DNA of 64,000 nt from contig VZTJ01005309.1 of NCBI GenBank assembly GCA_013397795.1, positions 310,001 to 374,000 of the forward strand, read 5' to 3'. The notes under the pieces are model-generated. The model was not told the DNA's origin, searched no databases, and saw only the letters and a list, made by a program, of their open reading frames with translations. The position numbers and the translations under genes are program-made. This document shows positions 39,106 through 52,600 of the stretch, in pieces. The first letter of the stretch is position 1. The number at the start of each line of letters is the position of its first letter. This DNA comes from Orthonyx spaldingii (taxonomy: Eukaryota; Chordata; Aves; Passeriformes; Orthonychidae).

Positions 39106-42100
39106 TTGAGTGTGACCGCTTTTTAACCTGCATTGGTTGACTTTAAAAGCTACTTCAATAGAAGAAAGGGGGAAAAGTCCTCAATTTTTTGACAGATTTT
39201 GAAAATTTTTAAGGGAAAAATCAGTTTTGTATGAAACTTTTGTTTAAAGGTTTCTTTCACTTCACTTTTTCTTGCTTAACTTTGTCTTGTTTTGCTTTAC
39301 TCTCTGATTTCTGGGGGAAAGGGAGAAAGAAAATAAGACTGGCTATCTGTTTTTATTGATAAAGTATTAATGCAGCGTGGCAGAATAATTTGTAATTATT
39401 GCCTCCTGAATAAAATTCATTTCAGGCTGTTGAAGGAAAAGAGAAATTGCAGAAGAAAATTTCAAGACAAGACATGGCAAATGTATCATTTAACCTAGCA
39501 CTTATTTTGAAGAGAGTATCTTCATGTCAATTTAATCTAGACTATTTGGGTGACTTTCTCTTCAGTAAATTCTGATGCCTTGCATATCTTTTGCTAATAA
39601 CCTCCCAATTTTTTTTGGCTATTAATTACCTTCTATTTTTAGGAATTTATAATTTCTACTGCCTCCATCATCCCATCAAGAGTGTTCGGCCTATATCTGT
39701 AGAGCTATATACCCTAGGAGAATGGTATGTACATAATAGGAAGTCTAAAAACATTCCCATAATTGCTCCAGTCCCTCACAGTTATACAGTGTTTTGCCAA
39801 TAAAGGCACAACAGTCAGGTATATCACTGGCTGCTTATTCTAATCGTGTGAGAAGTGATTTAAATTGATTTGAACATGTGAAAAAGCATGATGCAAGCTA
39901 CTTCTTGCTGTGGGCAAATGTACTATTTTCACTTATTATCCTCCTATTTCTGAAGCAAACATAAGTACATTACAGCCTGGATTTGGAGCAGATGGAAATT
40001 TTCTTATTACTAGAGGACTGGCCAAGAGAGAAGCTGTACATTTCTAACCAATAAATACATCTTTCCATGTTTCTTACCACAATGGGTGTATCGAAACAAC
40101 TCAGGGAAAGAACTGCATTCCATAAACTGGAATATAAATTCTGACCTATAGGCTTGCCTTGGCTTACAGTAAATGTCCCACAGATGTGAGTGAGGTGTTT
40201 GGACAGAGCAAAGGCAGATTTTGTGTGACTTAGATGGCAGCTGTTTATGATTTGTGCTGCAGTCATCACCTAACAATGGGGGACAGGTTGTACTTGAGTA
40301 CAAGCAGTTTGCCTGGAGAGTGCCTCTGTCTCCCTCTCCACTCACACTTATTTTGTTCTTTTCCCTGCTTTTCCTCCTTTTTTTCCTCTGTGTTTTTTTC
40401 TTCCCTAGAGCATTGTGAACAACTATAGTCACAGATTTTCATTCTATGATCCTCTCTTCACCCGGTGCTGAGACTAGCTTTACAGAAGAAAGAAGATGTG
40501 ACGCTTGCAGCATCATTATAAAGCTATGTAACTGATATGGGACTGAGTTTATCAAATCACTATCTCAGGCTGATGAAGACTACTGCATTTATAAAGGTTT
40601 AGTTTATGTATACATCGTAGCTGTGTGGTCTAGGAAAACATTTTTAAAACTAAAAAGAAAGTACAAAAAAGTACAGAACTTGCAAAGTTTTTGTAGGTGA
40701 GATAGAACAAAATATTTTATTAAGTTGGGCAGTACACAGATTGCAGCTTGAATGCTTGATATCTGTGGGTTAAAACAGAAGGCAGTCATGGAAAGTAGTT
40801 TTCAAACCACAGAAATTGCAAGCCTCCAGTTATCACATGCTGAGATCCAAATATATAACCTTAGTCAGCAAAATTTTCAAGTCTCATAGGAGTCCAGTAC
40901 TACAAAAGGATTGATCCCTAACATTTAGCAAATTTTAACGCATCTTTCTCCACCAACTGATGTTTTTATCATTCAGTTAATATTCTCAGAAGGGATCTGC
41001 ATTCTAAATAGCAAGGTTTATAGGCAGTAAAAGAGGTATACTTCCTAGCAAGGCCAGACAATGACAAAAAACCCCAACAAAAAACCAAGAAAGAGGATTG
41101 TTTCTCAGGAAAACATGTGCTACCTCGAGTGAGATTAAGCTCTTTGAGGATAAACTTAGTAGGATGTTGTAGATTTCCCACAGGTAAGATGGCTTGAAGT
41201 GTCCTTGTGCTTTTGGCAGAAAAGTTTGAAATATGGAAGCTCCTTTCCTAGGCCAGATGAACACTACTACTACAAGTCTCCATTTGGGGTCACCTGAGGA
41301 GTGGTGCATAAGACTGACTTACCCAGGTACGAGCACACAGTGCAAATGCAAAACAAGGAAAGATTAGAAAAAGGACAGAACATACCGTCTGCTTGAAAAT
41401 AAATAGCAGAAATGCCTTCATTGGTTTCTCTCTGCATCTAAATTTTGGATATATTTATTCCTTTGTCCTATCAAGTTCACCAAAAGACATATACATAAAA
41501 ATTACAAGTTCAGGAAAATTTCTTACCAGTGACTAAGGACATGACTTTAAATAGGCTTTAATTTGCTCTCTGACACATTTTTTATGGCACAAGATGATAT
41601 TTTATGATACTTTATCAGTTTTATGGTCACTGCCAGACTTTTTAATCTGTTATACATTTAAAGGTCAATAAAGTCTCTCGGTTTGGGTCTTAGCAAGATT
41701 ATAGGACACGACAATTTGCAATAGTTTTATCCTCTCCAAAGCTCATATGTCAGACAGCAATGCCTATAAATCCCATGGGTAAGTACTGGAATAGCTGTGA
41801 GCATTCTGTACAAGTGACACTGGACTCTCAGCAACTCAGAGTATCTGCATGACAAAATATCAATATCTGTTTAGAAATACAAGTTTAACAATTATAAAAA
41901 TAGCTGAGACTTCCTTTTAAAGCCAGAGAGCTGCTTCTGAATAAACAATATTTATATCCACGCCAAAAAGTCACTTGAAGGTCAGTACAAACAGAAGCCA
42001 ATTTTTTGTCAAAAATTCATAGCAAGGTCCAAGTCCTGTGGTCCACTACAGGACTATATCAATTACTGTGGCCAACCATTGAGTATACAGTGTTCCTGAG

Positions 42101-44504
42101 CCATATAAAATCTAAATATACAAATGCCATCACTGTTGCCTTTCCAATGAGGTAAGTGGACCAAAACTTTCCAAAATGCTTCTATGATAGTCTAAAAAAA
42201 TAACCCCTTAAATGTTATATAATTTCAATTTTTTTATATATATATATTCAATTTTAACTGTTGTATATTAAATGGATGAAACTACTTCCTGGAGTGGCAC
42301 AGGTCAGCCATTAAAAGGAACTTTGAGGAAGGGTTTAATTACATTTATTGCCACAGTAAAGATTATTGTTCTAGAAAGAAATATCTTTTGAATATCACTG
42401 ATTTCACTGTGCTAAGCCTCCAGATATTTTCATTTAACACCTGCAAAACTAGTTAGGAAAGGCTTTCTGAGTACTGATTCTTTATGTCTTTGCATACTCC
42501 TGCAGTCTTTGTAAAGAACTAAACCAGTTCTTACCCTGTCAGTAAGGCGCACCACTTGGACCTGTAGTGGTAGAAAAGATAGAGAACAAAACCTTGGCTC
42601 TGAAAACTTTTTTAAGATATGAAAAAGGCTAACACACTCTAGAGTAAATCAGGAGTTTGTTAACATTAACCTGGAAGGATTTGGTAAAACTGCACGGCGT
42701 GGCCAGCCATGCTTAGGATAGTAGGTGTCAGATGGGATTCCAGAAACGCTTCTGGGATGCTCTGAAAGTTAGACCACCCCTGAAAAGACTATGCAAAAAT
42801 CTCACCTTCTTGACTATATTTTTGGTCACATTGAGAAGGATGTAAACATTTGGTTGAAAATTGGGTTGTCCATGATATCAATTGAAAATTAATTGTTCTG
42901 AAAGCTTTTTTGTTCCAAGATAAAAAAATATTTTTGAGGTGAAAATTAGTCCAAGTTCATCAGGGTAACTTAAGTCTATGTTCCCTTTCATTGTATGAGC
43001 CACCAGGACCACAGAATAATCTCTAGAACAGCCAGAAAAACTAGATAGTTTTACATGAAGCTTGGTCAATTTAGGAACTGAATTCTGTCTGACAGCAGCT
43101 TCAGCTGGATGTCATGCCATTAAGGGAGGAACTCAGTTGCCCTACCACAAGGAGTAAATCCCATTGTCTACATGCTAGACTTATCTGAGACCTCTTGAGA
43201 CCAGCATACAGGGCATATGACCTGCAGAAAACCTTCTGGGATGGCAGGCAGAGACCAGGAAAGATTCTCAAAGTTTCCAGGATGGTCTAGCATCTCTGTC
43301 TATGCACTTAAACTGATCCAAAGAGATTTACTCCAGTGTTTTGTTCCTGTTGAATAAATCTGTTCTTGATGTCTTGGACTAACTGTGGCTCTGCCTTGCT
43401 TCAGAGTGCCAGAAAATACAAAGTCAAGCCTAGGTGTTTTCTCCAGCTGTTTTCCCATATGTCAGTCTTGACCAGGCTGCTCCACAACTGGCTAAACCAA
43501 CAGGCTAAGCATTCCTCTGGTCTGGGAATGAGTCTGAAAAGGAATTTTATACTTATGTTAACATAATTTTTACTGGATTGCTGCAGCTTGGATTTACATC
43601 AATCTGATACCTAGACTCTTTTTCAAAATGATTGTAGCCAATTATTTTCTTTTATTACTCTGTGGTATTTGACCATTTACAAAGCATTTGGATCATGCAA
43701 GCACTTATTTGGGGCAGGACACTGTTTTTGTAAAAACAAAAAAAAGGACCTGAGAAGAAGTGGTCAAAACCACACACAATTACTGCAGGATGAGGATTCT
43801 GTGTCTTGTTCAACAATCCCTCCATGGTTTCATGATCTCAGGGAATGCAAGTTCATTGTTACTAATGATGAATTTACCCTAATTTCTGCTTTAAATATTT
43901 TCCCAAGTAAGGAAAAAATAAAGAAAGTCCCAAGCAAGCAGTTTGAGGGTTAACAGGGAATGCATTGCTTTCCCCAAGCTGCCTTTGGAAGAATGCCACA
44001 TTATAAATAACACCTGGACTTCAGACAAAAGTGCAAAAAGTGAAAATTTTCATAACAGTAAGTGTCTCTATTTTCTGCACGTAATTGTGAAGATTATCAC
44101 CAGGCCTGACAGCAGAAGTCAACAGAAGACTGTTTTGAGCACACAGGACAGTACAGGAAAGAGAAAGTTGGAACTTACAAAAAATGCACACTAGAAACAA
44201 CAGAAAAGCTTTAATAGTAAATAGGGACCTGTAAGGTCATTTTCATGTCAAATTTTTATACAAAATTTATATTCAAATAAACCAAGTATTTTTAACAAGG
44301 CTCCCCTTATGTTCAGGGATTACAATGTGAAATGCAAAAGCTTTTTGACAGGCTAAAAAAATCCTACACTTTAAAGGGTTTTTAAAATATAACTGCTTTC
44401 TACTTCTTATCAAAAGTGTAAATGAGTTGAGTGAATTTAGACTAAGGAAGCCCTGAAAAGCCTATTTTGTAGTCATAAAGTCAATGAAATTATTTTCCGT
44501 GGCA

Positions 44505-44531
44505 TTAATAAGCATCCACACTGCTTATTAA
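44505..44531. repeat. Perfect inverted repeat, 10-bp arms, 7-nt loop
   Basis: TTAATAAGCA (44505-44514) and TGCTTATTAA (44522-44531) are exact reverse complements around TCCACAC. Function unknown; possibly chance in AT-rich sequence. Confidence 0.8.
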
Positions 44532-45129
44532 GCCTCTTTGAATGCGATAATGTCTTTGGCTATATCTTCCTTTCAAGCTTCCCTTTCCTCTGTGTCCTCC
44601 ACTGACCCTTTTCAAGGAACTTGAGTGTCATTGTTTCCAGCTGGGATTGTCTAAGGGAAAACACTAGGATCACACAGAGGCATGGTATAAAAACAGTCAT
44701 TTTACTACTTTCCTGTTTTTCCAAAATTTCAGCATGAAAAATTAGCTGATGGCCCAACCAACCCACAGGTATGGTGCTTTTAGAAACTTATTCCAAAGAC
44801 ACTCTTCCTATACATTCAGTTACTTATGTCTGTGCTGTTTCTTTTGGTCCCTGTCTGCCAGGAGCTGGCATCATTGGGGCCTGAAATTGTATAACAATCC
44901 AGTTTCTTTCAAACTATGTGATCTATTTTCTCCTCATATTCCAGTTTGAATCTTTCAAACTGTGGCTGGTATGGTATGTTGTTTTCCTGGAAAAGTTTTT
45001 CATCTTTTTAAAAATACCCAAGCATCGTGGAAGTGGCCTATGAAGTCTCCTTGATACTCCCAGTGAGGAGGAAAAAATTTAGGAGCAATAAACAGATCCT
45101 GTGGAACAGTAACTCATTTCACAGCTATT

Positions 45130-46625
45130 ATTGGCAACAGGGATTCCATTTTTAATGACTATGGATCTGTCTTTGAAGGCCTGTTAGGAAGAGACAGGAG
45201 CCACCATTTTTGCCAGCAAGCTGGCCAAACCGATGAGAGATTTAAACTAGGAATGAGAGGGGATGAAGGTGACAACCCATAGTCAAGTGAGGAAATGGTG
45301 GACAGGATTGGCAAGCAAATGGTGCCAGCCAATGTCACCAGGAGACTTCTCATAATCAACAAAGCCAGTGCAAAGGGGGCCCATCCAAAGTGTCAACAGA
45401 CAAATAAAGAACTGCTGATAGAGCTGGGGAAGCTCTCACACTTGTTTTGCAAAATCAGCACTGTTGGGTGCTTCTCTGAAGTTCCCATACACTAACTTAT
45501 ACAGAAAAGTGAGCAAATAGGAATAATTTGAGATTTGTGAACAGTCACAGGGCTACAGTCTTATCAGGGACAAGTACGGGGGTAGCTTACATGGCTAGAG
45601 CACTGTCCAGGATCGATACAGAGACTTCAGGAAGGGATGGGGAATGGGTGGGGTGCAGAGTTGCCCTTTACATGAGAGCAGGAGAAATGCATGGAGCTCT
45701 GCCTAGGGTTGGGGATGAGCCAGATGACAGCTCATGGGTCACGACTAGAGCACAAGTGAGGTCATGGTGAGCATCTACTACAACCTGATCAGGAAGAAAG
45801 AAGTTGAAGATGAAGCCTTCTTCAGACAACTGGAAGAAGTCTCACACTCACAGATCCTGCAAGGGAGGTGGAGGGGCTGTTGCAAGGTCAGCACAGTGGA
45901 CGCAAACAATTCAGGAGGTTTCTGGAGTGCATTGATGGCAACTTTCTAACCAAGTGATTGAGGAGATGATGAGAGCTGTTCTGCTGGGCTTCATATAAAC
46001 AAGAACTTTTTGGGAATGTCAAGGTTGAGGCAGCCTTGGCTGCAATGACCATGACATGGCAGAATTCAGGATCCTGAGAGGAAACTGCAAATAAAAAAAG
46101 CAGGATTACTACCCTGGAGTCCAGGAGAGCAGAACTTAGCCTTTTTAGGGATCTGCTCAGAAGAATCACATAGGATTCAACCCTGAAGAGGTGTCCAGTA
46201 GACCAGTTAATAATTTCAAGAATAACTTCCTCTATGCTCAAGCATTGTCATTCCCATGATGAGGAAACTGCGCCAAGGTGGCAGGAGGCCTGCACAGCAG
46301 TACCCTATGCATGTGCATGGATACCTGGTGGGCATGTAAAGAAGTTGGAGCCAGGCCCTTCTCAGTGGTATCTACTGACAGGACAAGAAACAATGGGTAC
46401 AAACAGAAATAAAGGAAATGCCATTCAAAATAAGAAATGCGTTTTCTTTAGTAGGGGTGATCAAGCATTGCCATAGGTTGCCCAGAGATGATGTAGAGAC
46501 TCCAGTCTCAGAGATGTTCAAAATCCAGCTGGATATACTCTGGGGCAGCTTGCTCTGGACAAGCAGGGATTTGGACTGGGTAATTGCCAAGGGGCCTTTC
46601 CTGCTCAACTGTCCTGTGATTCTGA
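45130..46625 (+). mobile_element. CR1 LINE with internal deletion (endonuclease region joined to 3' end)
   Basis: The left part (about 45520-46300) shows degraded pieces of the CR1 ORF2 endonuclease region in shifting frames: GCRVALYMRAGEMHGAL (about 45650-45700), then DEAFFRQLEEVSHSQIL (about 45810-45860), then nucleotide matches such as GGCAGCCTTGGCTGCAATGA near 46030 and AAGGTGGCAGGAGGCCTGCA near 46275. The right part (about 46335-46625) matches the 3' end: GGAGCCAGGCCC..CAGTGG, then FKIRNAFSLVGVIKHCHRLPRDDVETP, a CCTTTCCTGCTCAACTGTCC box and CTGTGATTCTG. The reverse-transcriptase core that should lie between is missing. 45130-45520 is probably upstream CR1 sequence but less certain. Two adjacent independent insertions are an alternative to one internally deleted copy. 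Confidence 0.8.
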
Positions 46626-49600
46626 ATACTTCCCCCAAGGCTGGACGGTCCTTCACTGTAAAAGCCAGCAAGCAAAACAAACCCACAGCACTCCTGGGCT
46701 GCAAAATGTTATTTGCAATGTTTTTTAAATGAGATCACTCTATTGAAGTACTTCTCTTTCAACATTTGTCACAACAGATGTTATTTTTAGACAATACTTA
46801 TACACATCCTTTTTTAAGTTTAGCCATAATATTTGACTGGAACTATTTCCTGCGGTAATGGATTCTGCAGGTGAAGTACACACAATGCAGAGGAGAGACA
46901 CTTCCTTCACTTATGTCTAAATATAGTGGTCAATAATGCAACCAACTCCACCTAATCTCTCTCGTTTTGGTTTCATGATAACCCCAAAATACATAGATGT
47001 TGATGCCAACAAGCCCTTTTAAACTTAGCTTATCTCTCTGCTTTCTGCTTTTAAAATTGAAAAAAAAAATAAAAAAACCAAAAAACTTCAACAAGTGAGA
47101 GGAAACAAATCAGAGTGAAATTATGAAATTCCAGGAAGTACATTTGGCAAAAGTTGCCTATTTTCTGACAAAACAGGCCACATAGGAATGTAAACAACTG
47201 AGACAAAGAAGAATTATTTGCTAATAAAACATGTATATGAACAAACTCATGAGATGACTCTTTTATCTGATAAGTAACAAGCAGATCAGAATTAAATGGA
47301 TCCCATTCAGCTGAACAGATTGAGGTTTGAAGCTCCTGAGCCTATATGTGGGAACAACACCTGAGTTTTCATTTTAAAGCCTTTCAATGAGGAACGGAAG
47401 AGGAGCTCCTAATTCTTTCTAATTACTGCATAGAAACTTGTGCTTTGTACACGTCTGGGCCATATATCTGGCTAGACCAGGGGAAGGAAAAAGCAAAATC
47501 AGGAGCAGTAAGTTGAATAGCACATAAACTAAACCTAGCTCCAATATGAATTTTGAGACTTCTGACTTTTTCTGGTTTTCAAAGCTACTCAGCATCTCCT
47601 CTTCCCCTGGAATAAGTTGAAGGCTTTTAGGCTCTTCACGAATTCCGCTGCACAAAGAGTGTCAATTTAGCAGCACAAATTTAAACTTTGAAAAGAGAAG
47701 AGGGAAAGTGCATGAGGTTGTTTTAAAAGTTTTCAGTGAAGTAACAAATAGACAACATCTGTGAAACAGCAGAGCTAGGTAATATTTTAATGGTGAAAGC
47801 AAACATCAGCTGTTTCTTTCAAATGTGGCCAAGAGGATCCAGGACCAATGGCGCCATGAGACCAGAACAACAGTAAACAAGAGGGAGCATGGTGTTAAGA
47901 GTGTCCTGCTGGGAATGGGGAATCCTGGTGATCTGGATAATTTCTGGGCGTTGTCCAGTGCCTGTCTAAAGTAAACTTCCTTAAAAATTCAGGGAACTGC
48001 AGCTCTTTCTTAGTGTTTTTATTTGCAGCAGAATGAGTAACAGCAGCAGTCACCAATCTTTCCTCTTTGACCCTGCTTCTGTAAGAAGGCATTCACAACC
48101 ACTGAACCCAACTCTAACCTGAAATCCTTGGATCCCTAGCAGATTTCTATACACCAAAATGTGCAAAGGCAGAAAATATGCATCTAGATGCTAAGTTCAC
48201 GGGTAGGTGAACTAATTCCATTCAAGTATATATAAAGCACTCAGACACCCATCTAGATAGTTTAGATAGGGAAAGACTTGCCACACTGAAATCAAATATG
48301 CAAATTTCATCTAATCTTTGCTTTAGTTTTCTAAAAACTATTTTTTGTAAGTTATTCTTGAGCCTATTTAAAATTGATGCTAGAATTAGCACAGTTAGAA
48401 GAACAAATCAACATTTAGGCACCGGAAAAACTGACTTGATTTCCAGAGATGCTAAGGAGTCAAAGTCAAGTTTGCAGCTCCTACTGAGAGCACAGTCTAG
48501 CTATATTTTTACATGTTAAGTAGAGGATGGCATCAACATTTAACCTGCACATATACCACTGGGTTTACAGCAATAAGGTATTTTGGAAAATAAGGTGTAT
48601 AACATGTGGTAACACTTTAAGAAGAGGGGGGAAAGTGGTAAAGGAGAACATGAAAAATGATGGAAACCAGCTTTATGCTACTGGTAAGCAGTTGGATAGT
48701 AAAACTATGATCTTTTTCTTATATAGAATGACTCTCTCAATATTTTTTGAAAAGGTACCATTTTTATGGTTTATTTGTGATTAATTTCCCAACAGAGCAA
48801 TATAACATGCATTAAACAGCAGAGAGGTACAATAGTAGATATTTCCCAACAGTTCTATATTCTTCCCTTTAACCCTTGAGTCTCTCTCCACTTTATCATG
48901 TAGCAGTAGTCCATTACTCTTGCATCTTAAAAACAACACATATAACACAACTTAGCTCATCAACTTTAATCTCCATCTTTTACCTTTTCAGCTTTCATCT
49001 CAATGTCAGTGTCTGGAGTTTTTCTTCAATCCTGATACTTCCCAGATCCCTAGATACTGGTAGTTTCTCAAAATTTTGCTACCAAAAATATCTTAAAAAC
49101 CAAGCTCAGAATCATGCATAGCTCTTCTCTCTTCCTGCCCCTCCAATATTGTTGTTAACATCAGCAGTGCTTCTTTCCTATCTCCTCTTGTTTCTTGTGT
49201 TTCATACTTCTTTCCTGTTTAGCTGCCCTTCTACTCGCAACTTTTCCTTACATTCTTGGTATTACTCCTCTTTTCACTCTTCCTTTGATGTCTATGTCTT
49301 CTCCTGTCCTTCATCACCTCCTGTGCTACTTTGTGGTAATCTTTTCCACCAAACCAAATTCAGGTAGCATGTCAACTGAATATCTCACAAAACTGTATTT
49401 TTTACTTGAACTTCAGTTGATCACATGCAAACCCAAATTTTAGCCTCTGACATTTTCTCAGGGATATCTAGCTGTCAGCTCCATTGTCAACCTGTCATTA
49501 TTAAAAGAGAACACATAACACTCTTCACAATGTTCCTTTTCTAAGTTTCTGTGGAAAATATCACCATTTATTCTTCCATTTTGGCATGCCATCATACACA

Positions 49601-52600
49601 GTCTTCAATTGCATCCATGACCAGAGCTTCATGTATGGATAACCATAGTGAAAATTCCTGTATGACCTCCTGGAAGCATTTTGGTTCATGTTGTGCCTTG
49701 ACTAGCTCAGTATTCCGTTTTATGTTTTAAGTGAAGATAGTTTTTACTTGCACATCTAATTATTCATTTCACTTGCCATCTGTTTTGACCGTGTCTCTTC
49801 TCTCCTTTACTGATATCAAACACAAATATCTTCCTCTTCAAATCACATTATGTCCTAGTCTTGCTGTTTCTGCTCCACATAAATATAACTGACTTATTTC
49901 AGAACTCATAGTATTTCAAGTCTGGGAAGAGGATGTCCATATAAAAATATAGGATCTCATTTTTCCAAAAGTAGTTTAAAATGTCATGTTTGTCAAGATT
50001 AATTACACATTTTTACACATACATTTCAGATATGCAAACCCCGTCTCTAAACAGTAGAATAACACAGCTACAGGCAGTCAAGTGTATGCAACAACTCATA
50101 ATATATACTCATTTGTATGCCAAGAGTCATTATTCAAATGAGAAATTATTCATTTTTGCAAAAGAAAATATTTAAAAAGAAATCCATTCTGGCATCATTA
50201 TTCTTTGTCCACAAATAATTTTTGTCAGGTTTCTAGACACTGTTCTACAGACATGCTTCTGCATCTGTTTTTTTTTATGGAATTCAATCTATTTGAGGAA
50301 GTCTTCGTCCCACCTGGAAATTCAGATCAGTGAAAATACAGGTATGTCCAAGATGCACAGTATGCTTAATAGCTCACCACAAGAGTCTAAATTCCCTTCT
50401 CATTATGTTCATTCTCCCTGACACACCTTATGAATGTAATGCTTAAATTCAATCTCTACCCAACTAAACCATGTGATAAAGTACCTTGCTCTTTTTGGAT
50501 TAGAATGATTCAAACCTTCTAAAAGACACCTAAGGAGTTACTGGGAGACCAGAATAAACTGATGCCCAGGGACAACTGCCACTGCTGAAGTCCTGGATGT
50601 TGAAACATCTCTATCCCTTTTCTGTCGTAAGCTTCAAAAACCTACCAAAGACATTTCCTATAAAGGACATACGAAAATACAAACTCACTCTTCAGGGCCT
50701 TTTGTTGGTCTCTGTTAATATCTCTCTTGGCTCCTTTTCAGTGAGGTTTTTAAACCTTTTGGTTTTTGGACCTTGCATGCCCATATAAGGTGCCTTAGTA
50801 TTGGACTTAGGAGAATGATGGTTCAGTGGCTGATTTTGTCATAGCATTACCCTTGTAGTTTCCCTAACAAGTTCAACTTCATAAAAATGACAACAATGTG
50901 TTTTTTCTAATTTGGCACAAGCCACTTTCATGACTATAAACCAGTTACTGCACTGCCGTTCAGACTGAAATTGAATTAAAGAAGTGATGTGGGGACATCA
51001 AAATAGATGATGGAAAATAAGAACAAATAAGAATTCCAGTAAAATAACAGAACAAGAATGTTATGTCTTACTTTGAGTGGATTAGTGGAAAATAAAAATA
51101 TTATCATTGAAAAACAGCTGATGCTGCATGGAAAAGTTTGAAAAGAATGCTGTTTAGAAACAGATCTACACAAACAACGCTTTTCCCTCATTCCTTAGTG
51201 ACATCACCATTTGCATTGGGTCAGGGGAGGCCAAATACAAAAATTATGACTTTGGGCCTTTTGGTGATGACTGTAAAGCCTGTTCTTAAGCTATGCTAGA
51301 ATAATTGTCCCGACTGGACTGGACGTGAGTGACCCAATTTTCATCCCAATGCTGGGTTTTCAGCGCTGTCAGTACAATCCTTAAGTTCACTTCATGACCA
51401 GTATTTTTAGGTCATTGTGAGGCTTGAAGACACATATGTGTTTTAAAGTTCCTCTGAACTGATATATATGCATTCTACTAGTTGTGCAGTACTAGTAATG
51501 ACTTACAATCACTTATAATCAATAAAGCAAATGCATATCGATGGATTATCTTTAAAATGGCGTTTTAAATAAATGCTCATGAATTGCAGCTACTGAGCTG
51601 AAAAGCACAATGTGCAGGACTGAACAAAAAATATGCTTTCCAAAATAAAGATACTTAAATGCACACTGTATTCCAGCAACACACCTATTCTACCCAAGTA
51701 ACCCTGCAAGCACTCAGCACATGATTACACGTTAAGAATATGTGGATATTTAAGATAAATGGGAACATCCTGTAGGCAACTTGTATGACAAATGAATATA
51801 AAAATCACAGTGTATTGCTAATTACAATGTGCTGTAAAGAAATTCCCTGGCTTTAAACAGAATTAAAGCAACACAGGATTCAATTGCCTGCTGCTCAGAT
51901 TTGGTTTGTTAATTTCTCACTATTATATTGGTGTTTACAATCAAAATGTAATACTAATTATACTAATCATTGACAGAGAATTTGCACATCTTCTATGTTC
52001 TATAAAGCTGAAATAAGAAATAATTTCATACCCACGCTAAGATAGATAACTGTAACTTTTGAATCATACTTCTGTCACAAAAGATTTTAGCATTAAGTGA
52101 CCAGACCTAAGCCCAAAAATAAGTTTAACTATTAAATTGCTGTTTTAACATATATGTTGTATGTTAGTGCATACTATTTTGAAATAATGGTTAATTTGTG
52201 TAAAAAAATAGTAGCTATTGGAAAATATCTAAAAAAATTTGATTTCATCTCCCATCAGAACCTCATAAGCTGTTTCCCGCAAGATCTCTGTGTAAATTAA
52301 TTGGGAGTTCTAAAAAGTACATAAAAATACAAACAAGAATATATGTCAATGTTATAAAAATCAGACAACCAAGGATTTTAATTTTTTTTTATATTAGGGG
52401 TTTTAAAGAATATTAAGCCATATATAAGTGTCATGAAAGGCCCATCTAAGTAGTATTAAGAGTGTGATTTCCCCTGATCTCCAAAGACATTGCTCACACC
52501 TTAGTGCCATTCCAGACCAGCTACAGTGAAAGCAGATGATAGGATATGATATATGATATATGATATGATTATCTGCAGAAGCAGCTTAATGAAGAGGAAA

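Larger units (their letters stand above)
32469..45129. other. Long unidentified non-coding stretch
   Basis: About 12.7 kb without a supported gene or recognised transposon. Two perfect inverted repeats (39078-39105 and 44505-44531), a short direct repeat at 35188-35217 and a short TA run near 42236-42247 are the only structures I could pick out. The longest frame, 140 codons on the minus strand at 40010-40432, shows no known domain. Confidence 0.55.

Noticed and set aside
40010..40432. 140-codon minus-strand open frame
   Set aside because: It overlaps other open frames, has low-complexity Lys/Arg-rich residues and no recognisable domain; chance-level length.
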